Below are positions 21,511 to 32,640 of a DNA stretch of 64,000 nt, one piece after another. The DNA lies in contig NW_026944385.1 in the NCBI RefSeq assembly GCF_033439725.1, forward strand, positions 3,071,001 through 3,135,000, in the 5' to 3' direction. Under the pieces are notes generated by a model. It was not told where the DNA came from. It made no database searches and was given only the letters and a program-made list of their open reading frames with translations. Position 1 is the first letter of the stretch. Every line of letters starts with the position of its first letter. The translations under genes were made by a program, and so were the position numbers. Source of the DNA: Neurospora tetraspora. Taxonomy: Eukaryota > Ascomycota > Sordariomycetes > Sordariales > Sordariaceae.

Positions 21511-22516
21511 GTTGAAGGGCTTTTGTCTGGTTGGTGGGTTGACGGTGGTGGGATGAGACAGCGTTGTGAAGATGACTTGGACTTGGCCGGTGGTGGAAGT
21601 GGGAATGAGAAGACGAAAAATCCGACGTTTATTTTAGACCAAGCTGCAGATAGTAATTTCGTTCCTTGAAGCTCAAGAGTCTGTTGCGGAAGGAATTTGT
21701 GTTCGGTCGTTGGTGTTATTGAAAGGAGGAAAATTCGGTGGCACTGCCCGGTGAGCGCAAGGTGAAGCTTCACCGTGCAAGTGCCCCACTCTTGACCTCA
21801 CAAGCCGCTCGACGACGAGACGGAATTGACAACTCAACAACCAGAACCTAACAAGATCACAGGACGTAAATCTGGAGGAAGAATATTGGCAGGAAAGGGT
21901 AAAGCACACAACAGTCAAGGTTCCGCAAGCACTACATGCAGATCTTCCTTCGGAACAATTCCTCGCCTTCATTCTCTTCCTTGACTCCCACCTCAGGGGC
22001 AACGACCATGGACGACGACGACGACCTGAATCAAAAACCAGTTCTCGAATTTGTCCGCTCGGTCAAATGTACGCCGAAGAAAGCACCGTTACTCTAGCGA
22101 GTCTAGCAATCTACTGGGTGGCCGCCTCGTATTCAGCGCCGGTACCGACTTTGGCAACGCTGAGTGCTCCGCTTACACCAATGCCGTCCTGCGCAACATC
22201 TTCGGCGGCGCCCTGTGTTTGATGGACAATTGTTCGGATATCTCTGGAAAAATTGACAGCGTAGTATTCTCAACCTCGGTGTCCCCATACGGGGGTCGTT
22301 AACGAGGTCCTGGGTTTAAGCCTTCGATACCACGCCGCTACGTTTCAACCCCCTGCGCTCTTGAAATGAGATGACCCTCCAATTTTTTCACACAGCTGAG
22401 TATATAAAGCTGGCCTTGCCGAATGTCTTGACTTCTTCATGTGCTTACATGATTGTTGTTGTGCCTATACCGACCGATACATGGGTAACCAAGTCTGCTA
22501 CCAGCTTCCAACAACC
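21511..22516. other. Intergenic; possible broken or misread small gene near 22008-22300
   Basis: Promoter of the Rsa3-like gene on the left and of the polygalacturonase on the right. Between them a plus-strand ATG at 22008 opens MDDDDDLNQKPVLEF and stops after 29 codons. An overlapping frame starting at 22068 gives MYAEESTVTLASLAIYWVAA. Together they look like one protein interrupted by a one-base shift or a very short intron, but I cannot prove a gene. Confidence 0.35.
22401..22408 (+). promoter_or_regulatory. TATA box of the polygalacturonase gene
   Basis: TATATAAA, 109 bp upstream of the chosen ATG at 22517, a normal spacing for a fungal inducible gene with a leader of 70-80 nt. Confidence 0.6.
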
Positions 22517-23839
22517 ATGAAAATCATTGCGTCTCTTATGCCAGCCTTCTTCGGCAGTGCTGCGATAGCAGCCTCGATCTCACCACACCATGTGGCCAAC
22601 CAGATAGCGCCCTGCACCTTCACCGGCTCAACCGGCTTCGACCTCCTCTCCAAACGCAACAGCTCTTGTCAAGACATCATCCTCTCCGACCTCGAAGTAC
22701 CCGCGGGCGTAACTCTCAACCTAGACAATCTCAACCCAGGTACATCAGTAACCTTCACCGGCAAAACCGTCTTCCCCTTCTTCCCCGCCGGCTGGGCGGG
22801 TCCCCTCCTCTCCATCTCCTCCTCCTCCCAGCTCACCATCCGCGGCCTCCCCTCCTCTCTGTTGTACGGCAGCGGCGAATCCTACTGGGACGGCCTCGGG
22901 CAAAACGGCCCCATCACCAAACCAAAATTCTTCCAGGTGCACAACCTGATTGATTCTGTGATCGAGGGTATCACGATCTTCAACGCACCAGTGCAGGTGT
23001 TTAGTATCAACGGCTGCAAAAACGTGACGCTGAGTGGCGTGACTGTTGATAACAAGGCGGGAGATGGCGACTGGAATGCTGGAAAAGGGGGAAGAAATAC
23101 GGATGCGTTTGATATTGGGTCGAGTACGGAGGTGAGGATTGAGGGGGCGCAGGTGTGGAATCAGGATGATTGTGTTGCTATTAATTCGGGGACGGTAAGT
23201 TTTCTTTTCTTCTTTGGTTGGAGTTTCGCGAAATGCCTGACAGAACTTTTGGCTGACCATTATTTTCTTGCTTTCATTTTGCACAGAATATCACTTTCCG
23301 CAACGGTCTTTGCTCAGGAGGCCATGGTCTGTCAATTGGTTCCGTTGGCGGTAGAAGTGATAACACCGTCCAGAACGTCTTGTTCGAGAACTCGGTGATT
23401 GCGAATTCTGAGAACGGTAAGCACACTCCCTCTCCCTCTCGTCTTCTCCCCCCATCATCCCTTCGCAACAGAAACAGACTCTGAAGCCTCCCCTACTTCA
23501 ATACCTACAGGCGCCCGAATCAAAACCAAATACGGAACCACCGGTATCGTCTCCAACATCACTTACCACAACGTCATGCTCCAAAACATAACCAAGTACG
23601 GCATCGTGGTCGACCAGTCCTACAGTCCTCCTTCCAAGAACGCGCCGCCAACTAATGGCGTGTCCATTACGGGGTTCACACTTGTCAACGTGACGGGAAA
23701 TGTGCTGCCAACTGGCACAAACATCTTTGTGAACTGCGGCGATGGATCTTGTAAGCAATGGGAATGGACAGAGGTTGATGTTAAGGGCGGGAAAAAGAGC
23801 TCGAAGTGCTTGAGAGTTCCGTCGGGTGCCAGCTGCTAA
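22517..23839 (+). CDS. Secreted endopolygalacturonase, glycoside hydrolase family 28 (3 exons)
   Basis: Exons 22517-23194, 23287-23416 and 23511-23839 join in frame to 378 residues. I chose the ATG at 22517 because a signal peptide starts there ([20 protein letters not shown]); upstream open codons only add a non-conserved extension. The right-handed beta-helix carries all four GH28 signatures: NTD at 194-196, QDD with Asp217/Asp218, GGHG with His239, and RIK at 272-274. The catalytic aspartates are thus intact. It should hydrolyse alpha-1,4-galacturonan inside pectin chains after secretion. Cys pairs (C33/C51 and the C-terminal CGDGSC and SGASC) match the family's disulfides. It is the only plant-cell-wall enzyme in this window, and a TATA box suggests inducible expression. 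Confidence 0.95.
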
Positions 23840-24002
23840 ACATAGGGATGATGGGTATATCCCAAGACATTGTGTAACTATATTCAATTCATGTCCCAAG
23901 AGCCATGAAGAAAACCAAAACTTGGAAGTACTATGTACCAAGCGATGCCGTCTAACAAGAACTCCCCAACGAACCCCGAATATGACATATAAAACGTACT
24001 TC

Positions 24003-26060
24003 TCAAGCCTTCTTCATCTTCTTATCACCACCACCAGGCCGTCCCAAGACAGATACAACTCCAACAATCCAAGCAGGCCACCACACGCACCATACCACAA
24101 CAGGCGTATATGTCCCCGTGACATCCCAAGCAAACGCCGCCTGCCTCAGCACCTCTCCCAATCCATATCCCACCTTCTCATCCAGACCTGGAAGCACGCT
24201 GGCGACAAACACCACCGTAGTCGGAGACAAGACATATAAAACGACCAGAGACAGCCATTTGAGGATGGGGGAGTTGGGGCAAGGGCGGACGAAGGTCAGG
24301 GGAGTGCTGAAGACGCCTACGAGAAAGGCGAGAGAGAAGTTGAGGGTCGCGAGCGAGGAGAGGAACATGCCGAGGAGGAGGAGAGAGAAGGAGCGGATGA
24401 GGTGATATTGTTGGGTTGTTGTTGAGGTCGTCGAGGTGTGAAGGAGGTTGGAGAGGAGGAATGGGAGAATGGCAGAAAGGACGGTAAAGAGGACGAAGGC
24501 TGGAATTAGGGCCTATAGTCATGTTAGCATGTCATTGATGAGTGAGGGGGTGTTGAAAAGGGGGCAAACACTTACACTCTCTGATAGGTGGTTAAACAGA
24601 TAGAGAGGTACCACGCCCAAAAACTGGCAGACGGCCACGAGAACCAGAGGAAGGAAAAGATCCCTCTCCACTGCGACGTGCGGGTTAGGCAAAGCGATCT
24701 TCTCAGCTTCCTCAGCCGTTTTGGTCTTCTCCGTGATGACCTCTTGCACATCGGGCTGTCCGCTCTTCACCCAAAGAGCAATCGCCATAATCGTAAAGTT
24801 GGCTGCCACCAACATGGCACTGGGTAAGTATGTGCCAATACTGACGAACCGCTCCTTTTGCATGAGCAAGTAGAAGAAGAAGCTCTGATGCAGGTGTTCC
24901 AGCAGGTTATTCAAACTCCTGAAGGTGCCCTCGATGACCCTTCCGATGGCCATCTCATCCTGCCAACCATCACCGAACGGCTGCAACGTTACCGCATCCA
25001 CATGGTAAGGGATAAAACTGCTGTGCGGGCCGCTCGCCAGTCCCAGCCCCTGCTTAAGCATTCCACGCAGCATGGTCTGTAGCCGGTCGTGGTAGCTATT
25101 GCTGTGTTTCCACATCTCCTGGATCGCAACGCCCATGCCCATCTGGCCGCCGGCAACATGATTAACCGAGTTGATCAGGTCCAGGTTGGGAAGCTGGCCG
25201 TTGACTCCATCGTAGACGATATGCACGCTCTGGAAGCGGGTCTCGCGGGTGTAGTCCAGGGCAATGGCGCCCTGCAACGCACCGCTCTTGAGGGGCAGGC
25301 TGGCGACGCGTGACGAGTCGTGGGCGTCGTGGTATGCGTCGACCCAGGCCTGGGGGCCCGCGATGCTGTCGGGCGTGAAGAGGAAGATGATATCCTTGGA
25401 CCAGAGCGACCAGCGCTTGAAGTAGCGGGCGAGGGTGAGGACGAGGGGCACGCCGCTGCGGTTCAGTTCTCCCTTGACGTTCTTCCAGGCTGCGACGAGG
25501 ACAATGGCTTCGGTGGCGTCGCCGCGCGGGGCTTGGAGGATCGCGTAGATGTTCTGGCCGGAATGGGTGTTGCCGGCGGAACTGTAGGTGAAGTTTTGGC
25601 GGCCAACTTTCAGACCGAGGCCTTTCGCAATCGATTCGAGTTTGTCATTGACCCTGAATACGGTATAATTAGGTCAGCATAATTCCCAGACCCCCCAACA
25701 AAAGACCAAGTGAGGGTGGCTGGTGGACGTACTCAATGTTTCCCTTGCCAGCCAGCTCGTCCGTCTCGTGCTTATACGCGCGGAAGACATTCTGATCGCT
25801 GCCACCAAAGTACGTATGGACTTGGCCCGGTAATAGGGCATTTTCGGATATGTATGTTCTTCGGGAATAATCGTCGAGTGGAAGAAGGAAAAGCCAGACG
25901 ACGCCAACGACGATGCATAGCAGAGAAAGGTAGGGCGGGAGCTTCATCAAGCGCGGGTCGCGCCGCAGGCTCAATGCGCTAGCTGCAATTGAAGGTCAGT
26001 ATGTTGCCAAACGGTCCCCTTGAACAGACGAGTGTAAAGCGTACCTAAAAGACGTGGCAT
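24003..26060 (-). CDS. gaa1: GPI transamidase component Gaa1 (4 exons)
   Basis: Minus-strand exons 26045-26060, 25733-25982, 24576-25653 and 24003-24512 join in frame to 617 residues. The first exon encodes only MPRLL plus one base. A membrane helix follows at about 24-42 (LSLLCIVVGVVWLFLLP). A large luminal domain of M28-peptidase-like fold comes next (AGNTHSGQNIYAILQAPRGD, AIVLVAAWKN, KDIIFLFTPD, GALQGAIALDY). The C-terminal half has several membrane segments. Gaa1 is the ER-membrane subunit of the GPI transamidase that joins preformed GPI anchors to protein C-termini. No catalytic zinc residues are expected in this branch. Introns are short (62, 79 and 63 bp), and the donor/acceptor sites are consensus. 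Confidence 0.93.
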
Positions 26061-26615
26061 CTTGTAGCTTGCCTGTCCACAACTCCAGCCGGAAAGGAAG
26101 GCGTTGTGACAAGAAGCAAAGTTGACGGTGCCAATGATGTCGATGGAGCTCCCCGTGTCACTTACGGTAATCAGGGGTTGCCATCGAGGTACCCAGTGGA
26201 GATGTTTTACAGTACTTACAGTTACCTGTGGTTACATTAACTGCTTTATGCATATCACGCTAAAGGGGTTCTGACAGCAATAGTATGCCACTACCTAGCA
26301 TAGCCCGCTCACGACGGGATACGGTAATTTACACAACGCCAAAGATCATGAGCCACAAGCCGAGGATACGGATTTACAATACGCTTGTATTCGCGCAACA
26401 AATATGTCTACCTTTGACTCTATGAAGTGATAATATCCTTCATGAAAGTGCTGACCATTACCATGAGTCGCTAAAAGTACCATCCGAGAATCGACGCTTT
26501 GTAACACACAATATTTATGCAAATGCTCTACATCTCCTCCAAACTCATTTCAGGCAAGGACTGAAGTGCCGTGCTAACACCAAGGCCCAAGCTAATTGTA
26601 CCGCGGCAGGTACCC
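26061..26615. other. Intergenic gaa1 / HAD-SAK gene
   Basis: About 555 bp: gaa1 promoter on the left, 3' region of the next minus-strand gene on the right. No gene seen. Confidence 0.5.
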
Positions 26616-28838
26616 CTAGTAATAGGAGTTGATATCCGGTCCTCCGGATCCATATCCCATCCCTCCACCTCCGCCACCTGTTGGCCTTCCGCCTTGGTGT
26701 GGTTGATTCTGATATCCTTGTTGCTGCTGCCAACCGCCGCCGCCACCACCATACTGCTGCTGTTGCTGATAGGGTGGCGGGTACTGGCTATTGTTGTTAC
26801 TGCTGTTGTTATTGTAGAATCCTCCACCACCACCCTGCTGCTGCTGCTGCATCGCTGCCGGCGCCGTAGGCGGTTGGAATGTGTTGTTTCTTCCCGGCTG
26901 TTGTTGGTGAGAAGAATTGGCTTCATCTTCGTAGGAGACGCCAGAGTTATCTTTCGTCCCTAGGTCATCGAGCGACTTGTAGTGATGACCGCCACCGCCG
27001 CCACTACCACCACCCCCTCGACCACCACGACCTTTAGCCCCTGGACCGCCTCCTCTACCGCCCCTGAAATTACGTTGGCCTTGGCCACCTCCGCCGCGGT
27101 TGAACCTACCGCCGCCACTGCCTTGGTTGCCTCCACCACGGAAGCCTCCTTGGTGGTGAGCGTTTCGACCTCCCTGTCCATATGCGCCACCCTGGCCCGA
27201 GAATGCACTCGGTGCGCTTGGCCGAGCCCGGAAGTCATCTTCATGGCTTGTATGTTGCCTCTTCTTTCCCCTACTTTCGTACGAGCTCCCATGAGAATCC
27301 TCAGGCTCTATGCGAAGCAAGATCTTTTCATCCACAGTCGTCTCGAACCTGAACACCTTGTCCGCTGGTAGTTTCTGCCAGTTCTGGACCCTGTTGGCGT
27401 CTTGAAGACGGGCGCGATCACGGATAGCCAACACGACATGCGGCGACGAGTTGTCGGTGTAGAAGTCCGCAGTAGGGGGCACTGGCTTGACAGACGCCGC
27501 CCAGACTTTGTTATCGAGGCACGCCGTCCCGGTCACCTCCCAGGTCATCTTGGAACGCAAGCCACCCACCTTATCCAGGATGTTCTGCGAGCATGATCCC
27601 GCAGAGATCAAGATGTAGTTACCGTGTATCTTGAGCTCGGTATCGGATAAGCTCGTCGGCAATTGTACGAGACTGAGTAGTCGTTTTGTGTCAGCGCTTC
27701 CAATCATGTAGCCCGTATAGAAAACCTTCTTCTTGATCATGAGGCGGTCGTTCCGGTGACCACGCCGCGGCCTCCCCAAAGCGGAGTTGTGCTCGTTGAT
27801 GAGTTGCTGAACTTCAGCAATTTCAACCACTGGATCCAAGAAGGTAGATATATCGGCGACTTGGACAACCTCTCCGGTGATGGGCCCCCGAGTTGGCGTA
27901 GCATTCTGTTTTCTGTTGTAGTCCGCCAGGAAATTGCGGAATGCTTGTGTATGTTTAACGCGGTCCTCATAAATCCGTATCTCCTCGGCGTGCTTGTACG
28001 TCTCCATTAGTGCCTCCAAGAACGCCTGCTTGAAGTTCATCGTGCTAGAAAAGCGCTGGTTGTCGGGGCCGATGGCGGGTTTGAGTGCAACGATATCGAA
28101 CACGAGCCCTTTGCTCTCCACCATGCGCCGAACCAGACTGCTGAACCCAGCCTCGGCGCGCCCTGTCAACAGAACGCAAAGAGCATCCTTCTGCTTCATG
28201 CTAAGCTCCACGAGCTCAACGATCTTTTCGTTCCACCACCCGTCCCATGCGCGGGGTTCCTCCTTTGCGAGCCCTTCCCCTGTCGCGGCGAGGATGCGGG
28301 AGTCGTGCCACCATCCGCCGTTGACGAAAGCATCGGGGTTCGATAGCGTACCGATCGTAGGGCCTATCCAAAGCTTGGGGTTCGGAAGAGGGGTCTTGAA
28401 TACTGGTTGAGAGAGCCGGGTTAACTAAACCGTTCTGACCGTAATTGGGTGGTGTTCTCCTTACGAGTATTGTCAAAGTCATAGACGTGGATTGCCTTGA
28501 TGGCATCAGGCTCTAACAAAGACCGAACATGGTTAGCGACTGAAGCTGGGTAGTTAACCGGATAAATGATGTAATCCCGACTTACTTGGAGGCTCCTTGG
28601 GCAAGATGGACCATCTGCCCATGGCCGTGTGAGTGTGGACGGCATTCACGCCTTGGGCCGCCGCGGCACCACCATTGGCTTTGGCGCCGCCGGCTTTACC
28701 ATGCGAGTGATGAGATGCCTTCGGTCCTTTTGGTATTCCGCTGGGGAACGCTGGACTTTGGGCAGAGCCATTCAGCACTGAAAATGCTGACGAAGCCATC
28801 ATGGCTTTGGGTGCGACTGGGGGGAGAGGTTGTGACAT
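26616..28838 (-). CDS. HAD-type Swiss-army-knife RNA-repair-like protein with a Gly/Gln-rich tail (3 exons)
   Basis: Minus-strand exons 28586-28838, 28465-28512 and 26616-28402 join in frame to 695 residues. After a low-complexity start (Ala/Gly/His) comes AIHVYDFDNTLFKTPLPNP, the HAD nucleophile motif with Asp96 and Asp98. GGWWHDSRIL, then KQKDALCVLLTGRAE and FDIVALKP follow, as expected for the HAD domain of the fungal Swiss Army Knife RNA-repair family. A central domain of 200-250 residues without a clear name follows. The last 220 residues are RGG/GGG and poly-Gln/Asn-rich, a tail typical of RNA-binding and condensate-forming proteins. A phosphatase-type role on RNA ends is the family proposal, not shown for this protein. 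The 48-nt second exon holds the whole catalytic loop. Confidence 0.82.
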
Positions 28839-29653
28839 GCGCAAATGCTGACGAGAAACCAACGACGAGATGAATAATTGCAGTCGCAAAACCATCCAAC
28901 TTGCAGCGTTTGCTGTTGCTGAAACCACAACTGGGAAGCACACTGACGCGCCGCATTTTTGGGAACTGCGTCGGACATTGGCCACCCGATAAGATAAGTG
29001 GCAGTGGTACGTACCCATAGCCAGCGCATAATTGCATATTACAGCATACGTAATGGATCATGGGCGAATGTGTATTGTCCAAGTTTCAAGCCATTACAAT
29101 ACAGGGGTTAGGGTTGGCTCAAACGCCCACAAGGCAAAGCCAAGGAAGACGTCTGAGGTCCTGAGAGTGCCACTACCTCCGTCTTCCCCTACGACAAGGC
29201 CATGTTCGACTACTTGGGAACGGAGTGAATCTCTTAATGAAATATCGGAATGCTTTTGAATCACGGACGACATCGTTCGCGATCAGTTATATGGCAGTTC
29301 GGGTCATATCCACGTCACGTTGTGTCGAGGTTTGAAGGACTACCGGCGGCCGGGGTACGAGCTGAAGCTTGATAGACAACTACGCAACTATAAACGGACG
29401 ACTTCAAGCATCATTCACGCGGGTACAGAGACGATGAAAAGCTTTTGGGAATTTCACAGAAATCAATTGAAACGCAAGGGCCATGACTTTGTACATACAA
29501 ACAAGAAAAAGCGCGATGTCTGCGTATTACGCCGATCCGAGTTAAAAATCCCTGAAAGCCGCCCGTCCATCCCGACTTTCCCTTATAGAGTCCCGTCCTT
29601 ACTCGTCCCTCTTGTCATTCTCATTTTTATTATTTTTATGGATATTTTACTGC
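28839..29653. other. Intergenic HAD-SAK / aconitase
   Basis: About 815 bp: promoter of the HAD-SAK gene and the 3' region of aconitase. No supported gene. Confidence 0.5.
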
Positions 29654-32640
29654 TTAGTTCTTGGCGTTCTTGGCCATGGTGTTGAGGGCAGAGCCGTTCT
29701 TGAACCACTCAATCTGGGCCTCGTTGAAGGTGTGGTTGAGCTTGATCTCGAAGTCCTTGCCGTTCTTGGGGTGGACACGCATGGTGATGGGCTTGCCAAC
29801 GGCGAGCTCAGTGCAGAGGATGTCGACCTTGTCCTCGGGGCTGATCTTGTCATAGTCGGCGGGGTCGGCGAAGGTGAGGGGAAGCATACCCTGCTTCTTC
29901 AGGTTGGTCTCGTGGATACGAGCGAAGGAGCGGGTGATGATGGCGAGACCGCCAAGGTGACGGGGCTCGAGAGCGGCGTGCTCACGAGAAGAGCCCTCAC
30001 CGTAGTTCCAGTCACCGACAACGACCCAGCGGATGCCCTTGGCCTTGTAGTCACGGGCAACAGCGGGGACAGCATCCCACTCGCCGGTGGTGAAGTTCTG
30101 GACCTTGTTGGCCTCACCGTTGGCGGCGTTGATGGCACCGATCAACATGTTGTTGGAGATGTTGTCAAGGTGACCACGGTACTTGAGCCAGGGACCGGCC
30201 ATGGAGATGTGGTCAGTGGTGGTCTTGCCCTGGGCCTTGATGAGGATGGGCATGTCGGTGGCGTCCTTGCCGTCCCAAGCGTTGAAGGGAGAGAGGACCT
30301 GGAGACGGTCAGAGGTGGGGGAGACCTGGACCTGGACAGTGGCGCGGTCGGCAGGAGGGGCCTGGTAGGTGTTCTGGCCAGGGTCGTAGCCACGGTCGGG
30401 GAGACCAGCACCAGTGGGGGCCTGGAGCTTGAACTCCTTGCCGTCCTTGTCCTTGAGGCTGTCGGTCAAGGGGTTGAAGTAGAGAGAGCCGGCAATGGAC
30501 ATGGCGACGACGAGATCGGGGGAGGTAACGAAGGAGTGGGTGGCGGGGTTGCCATCGTTACGGCCAGTGAAGTTACTGAAGATTGCAATTAGCATTCATC
30601 GTCATAACAATCATCCTGAAGGGAACATGGGGAGTTTCTTACCGGTTGTAGGAGCTGAGGATGGAGTTGGGGGTGCCCTTGGGAGTGTCGCGGCGATCCC
30701 ACTGACCAATGCAAGGACCGCAGGCGTTGGCGAGAACGGTGCCGCCGAACTCCTCGAAGGTCTGGAGCTGGCCGTCGCGGGCAATGGTGGCGCGAATCTG
30801 CTCAGAACCGGGGGTGACGACGAAAGCAGCCTTGGCCTTGATGCCGTGGTCGAGGGCATCGCGGGCGATGGAGGCAGCGCGGGTCATGTCCTCGTAAGAG
30901 GAGTTGGTGCAAGAGCCGATAAGACCGACCTTGAGCTCCTCGGGCCAGTTGTTGTCCTTGGCGGCCTGGGCGAACTTGGAGATGGGGGTGGCAAGATCGG
31001 GAGTGAAGGGACCGTTGATGTGAGGCTCGAGCTCGTTGAGGTTGATCTCGATGTGCTGGTCGTACTCAGCACCCTCATCGGCCTGGAGCTCCTTCTGGTA
31101 AGTCTTGGCGAACTCAGCGATGTCGGAACGCTTGGTGGCGACCAAGTAGTCGAACATGGCCTTGTCGTAGGGGAAGACGGAGGTAGTGGCACCAATCTCA
31201 GCACCCCTATTTAAGAGTTAGTAAATATGCAAAAATCACGACAGAAGGGTCGGAAAAGACAACTCACATATTGCCACATGTCGCCTAGCAGCAGGTGTTA
31301 GCGAAGATCAACACAGAAGGGTTTCGGCGGGGTTGACTTACCTTGCCAGTGGCTGACATGGAAGAAGCTCCTTCGCCTGCATAGTTGTTAGCATCGTGAT
31401 GTTGAATATGTGGTTGGCGATGTGAAGATGAGTGGTGAAGTTTTGGTGTTTTGGGGCCGACGGTTGCTGTTGGCAACCCGCCCCACAAAAAAAGGGGCAG
31501 GTGGGTCCTGCCAAGCCCCGTGACTTCCCATCCAATGACATCGATGAAAAGTCAAAATGCATTTGACAGACCAGTCAATGCAATGCGAGAAACTCGCAAT
31601 GCCACTGAGCAACCTGCCAATGCAGTGACGAATTCAAACGAGGCCATTGGCGGAAATTTCAAGGCGTTGATAGGATCCCCAAATGGATTCAACGAAATGG
31701 GAAATGTGTTTGGGAAAGTGAGACATACCGTAGTACTCGACAATAGAGCCAGTACCACCCTTGACAGTGAGGATACCAGCGAGCTTGAGGATGACGTCCT
31801 TGGGGGTAGTCCAGCCGTTAAGAGCACCGGTGAGCTTGACACCAATGACCTTGGGGGCCTTGAGCTCCCAGGGGAGGTTGGCCATGACATCGACGGCATC
31901 GGCACCACCGACACCAATGGCGGCCATACCGAGACCGGCGGCGTTGGGGGTGTGGGAGTCAGTGCCGATGAGGAGACCACCGGGGAAAGCGTAGTTCTCG
32001 AGGATGATCTGGTGGATGATACCAGAGCCGGGCTTCCAGAAACCAATGTTGTACTTGGCGCAGGCGGTGGCAAGGAAGTCGTAGACCTCCTTGTTGATGT
32101 TGACAGCGCGCTCGAGATCCTTCTCACCACCAACCTGGGCCTCAATCAAGTGGTCGCAGTGGACGGTGGTGGGGTTGGCAACGGAGGGCATGCCAGCGGA
32201 CATGAACTGGAGGATGGCCATCTGGGCGGTGGCATCCTGGCAGGCAACGCGATCGGGGCGGAGGCGGAGGTAAGAGGTACCGCGCTCAATGTCCTGCTCA
32301 TGGGGGTTGTCCAAGTGAGAGTAGAGGATCTTCTCAGCGTAGGTAAGGGGGCGGTTGAGACGGCTGCGGACAACGGCGAGGTTCTCGGACATCTTCTTGT
32401 AGTTGATGAAGTTACCCTCCTCAAGAAGGTTCTGCTTGACCTGTTTCCCACAAACATGGCATGTCAGCGCCCTGTTGCGCTCGTTTGCGACTCTATGCGC
32501 TCTCTGCGCTCTATGCGGCGCTGAGGGGGACTCACCTTGCGGTCGAGAGGGTTCTCAGTGGCGGTAGCCATGGCCCGGCGGCCGAGGCCAGCGGCGGCAC
32601 GGCTCCGGGCAACGCCCAAGAGCTGACGGGAGGCCAACAT
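29654..32640 (-). CDS. aco-1: Mitochondrial aconitate hydratase (6 exons)
   Basis: Minus-strand exons 32536-32640, 31729-32440, 31342-31376, 31268-31284, 30643-31206 and 29654-30575 join in frame to 784 residues. The presequence [18 protein letters not shown] is rich in Arg/Ala, so it is mitochondrial. Substrate and cluster motifs are intact: [20 protein letters not shown] with Cys389; CGPC with Cys452 and Cys455. These are the three ligands of the [4Fe-4S] cluster, with the 63/3 spacing of yeast Aco1. [19 protein letters not shown] lies in the C-terminal swivel domain. It isomerises citrate to isocitrate in the TCA cycle. Exon 4 is only 17 nt and exon 3 only 35 nt. Intron 2 is 352 bp, far longer than its neighbours. 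Codon use is strongly biased, as in highly expressed genes (long near-open shadow frames). Confidence 0.97.

Noticed and set aside
29612-31214. Two long plus-strand frames opposite aconitase
   Set aside because: Antisense shadows of a highly biased gene; rich in Gly/Val/Glu/Leu with no domain.
31451-32524. Plus-strand frame of 357 codons opposite the aconitase 5' part
   Set aside because: Same reason; the minus strand gives a perfect aconitase with introns.
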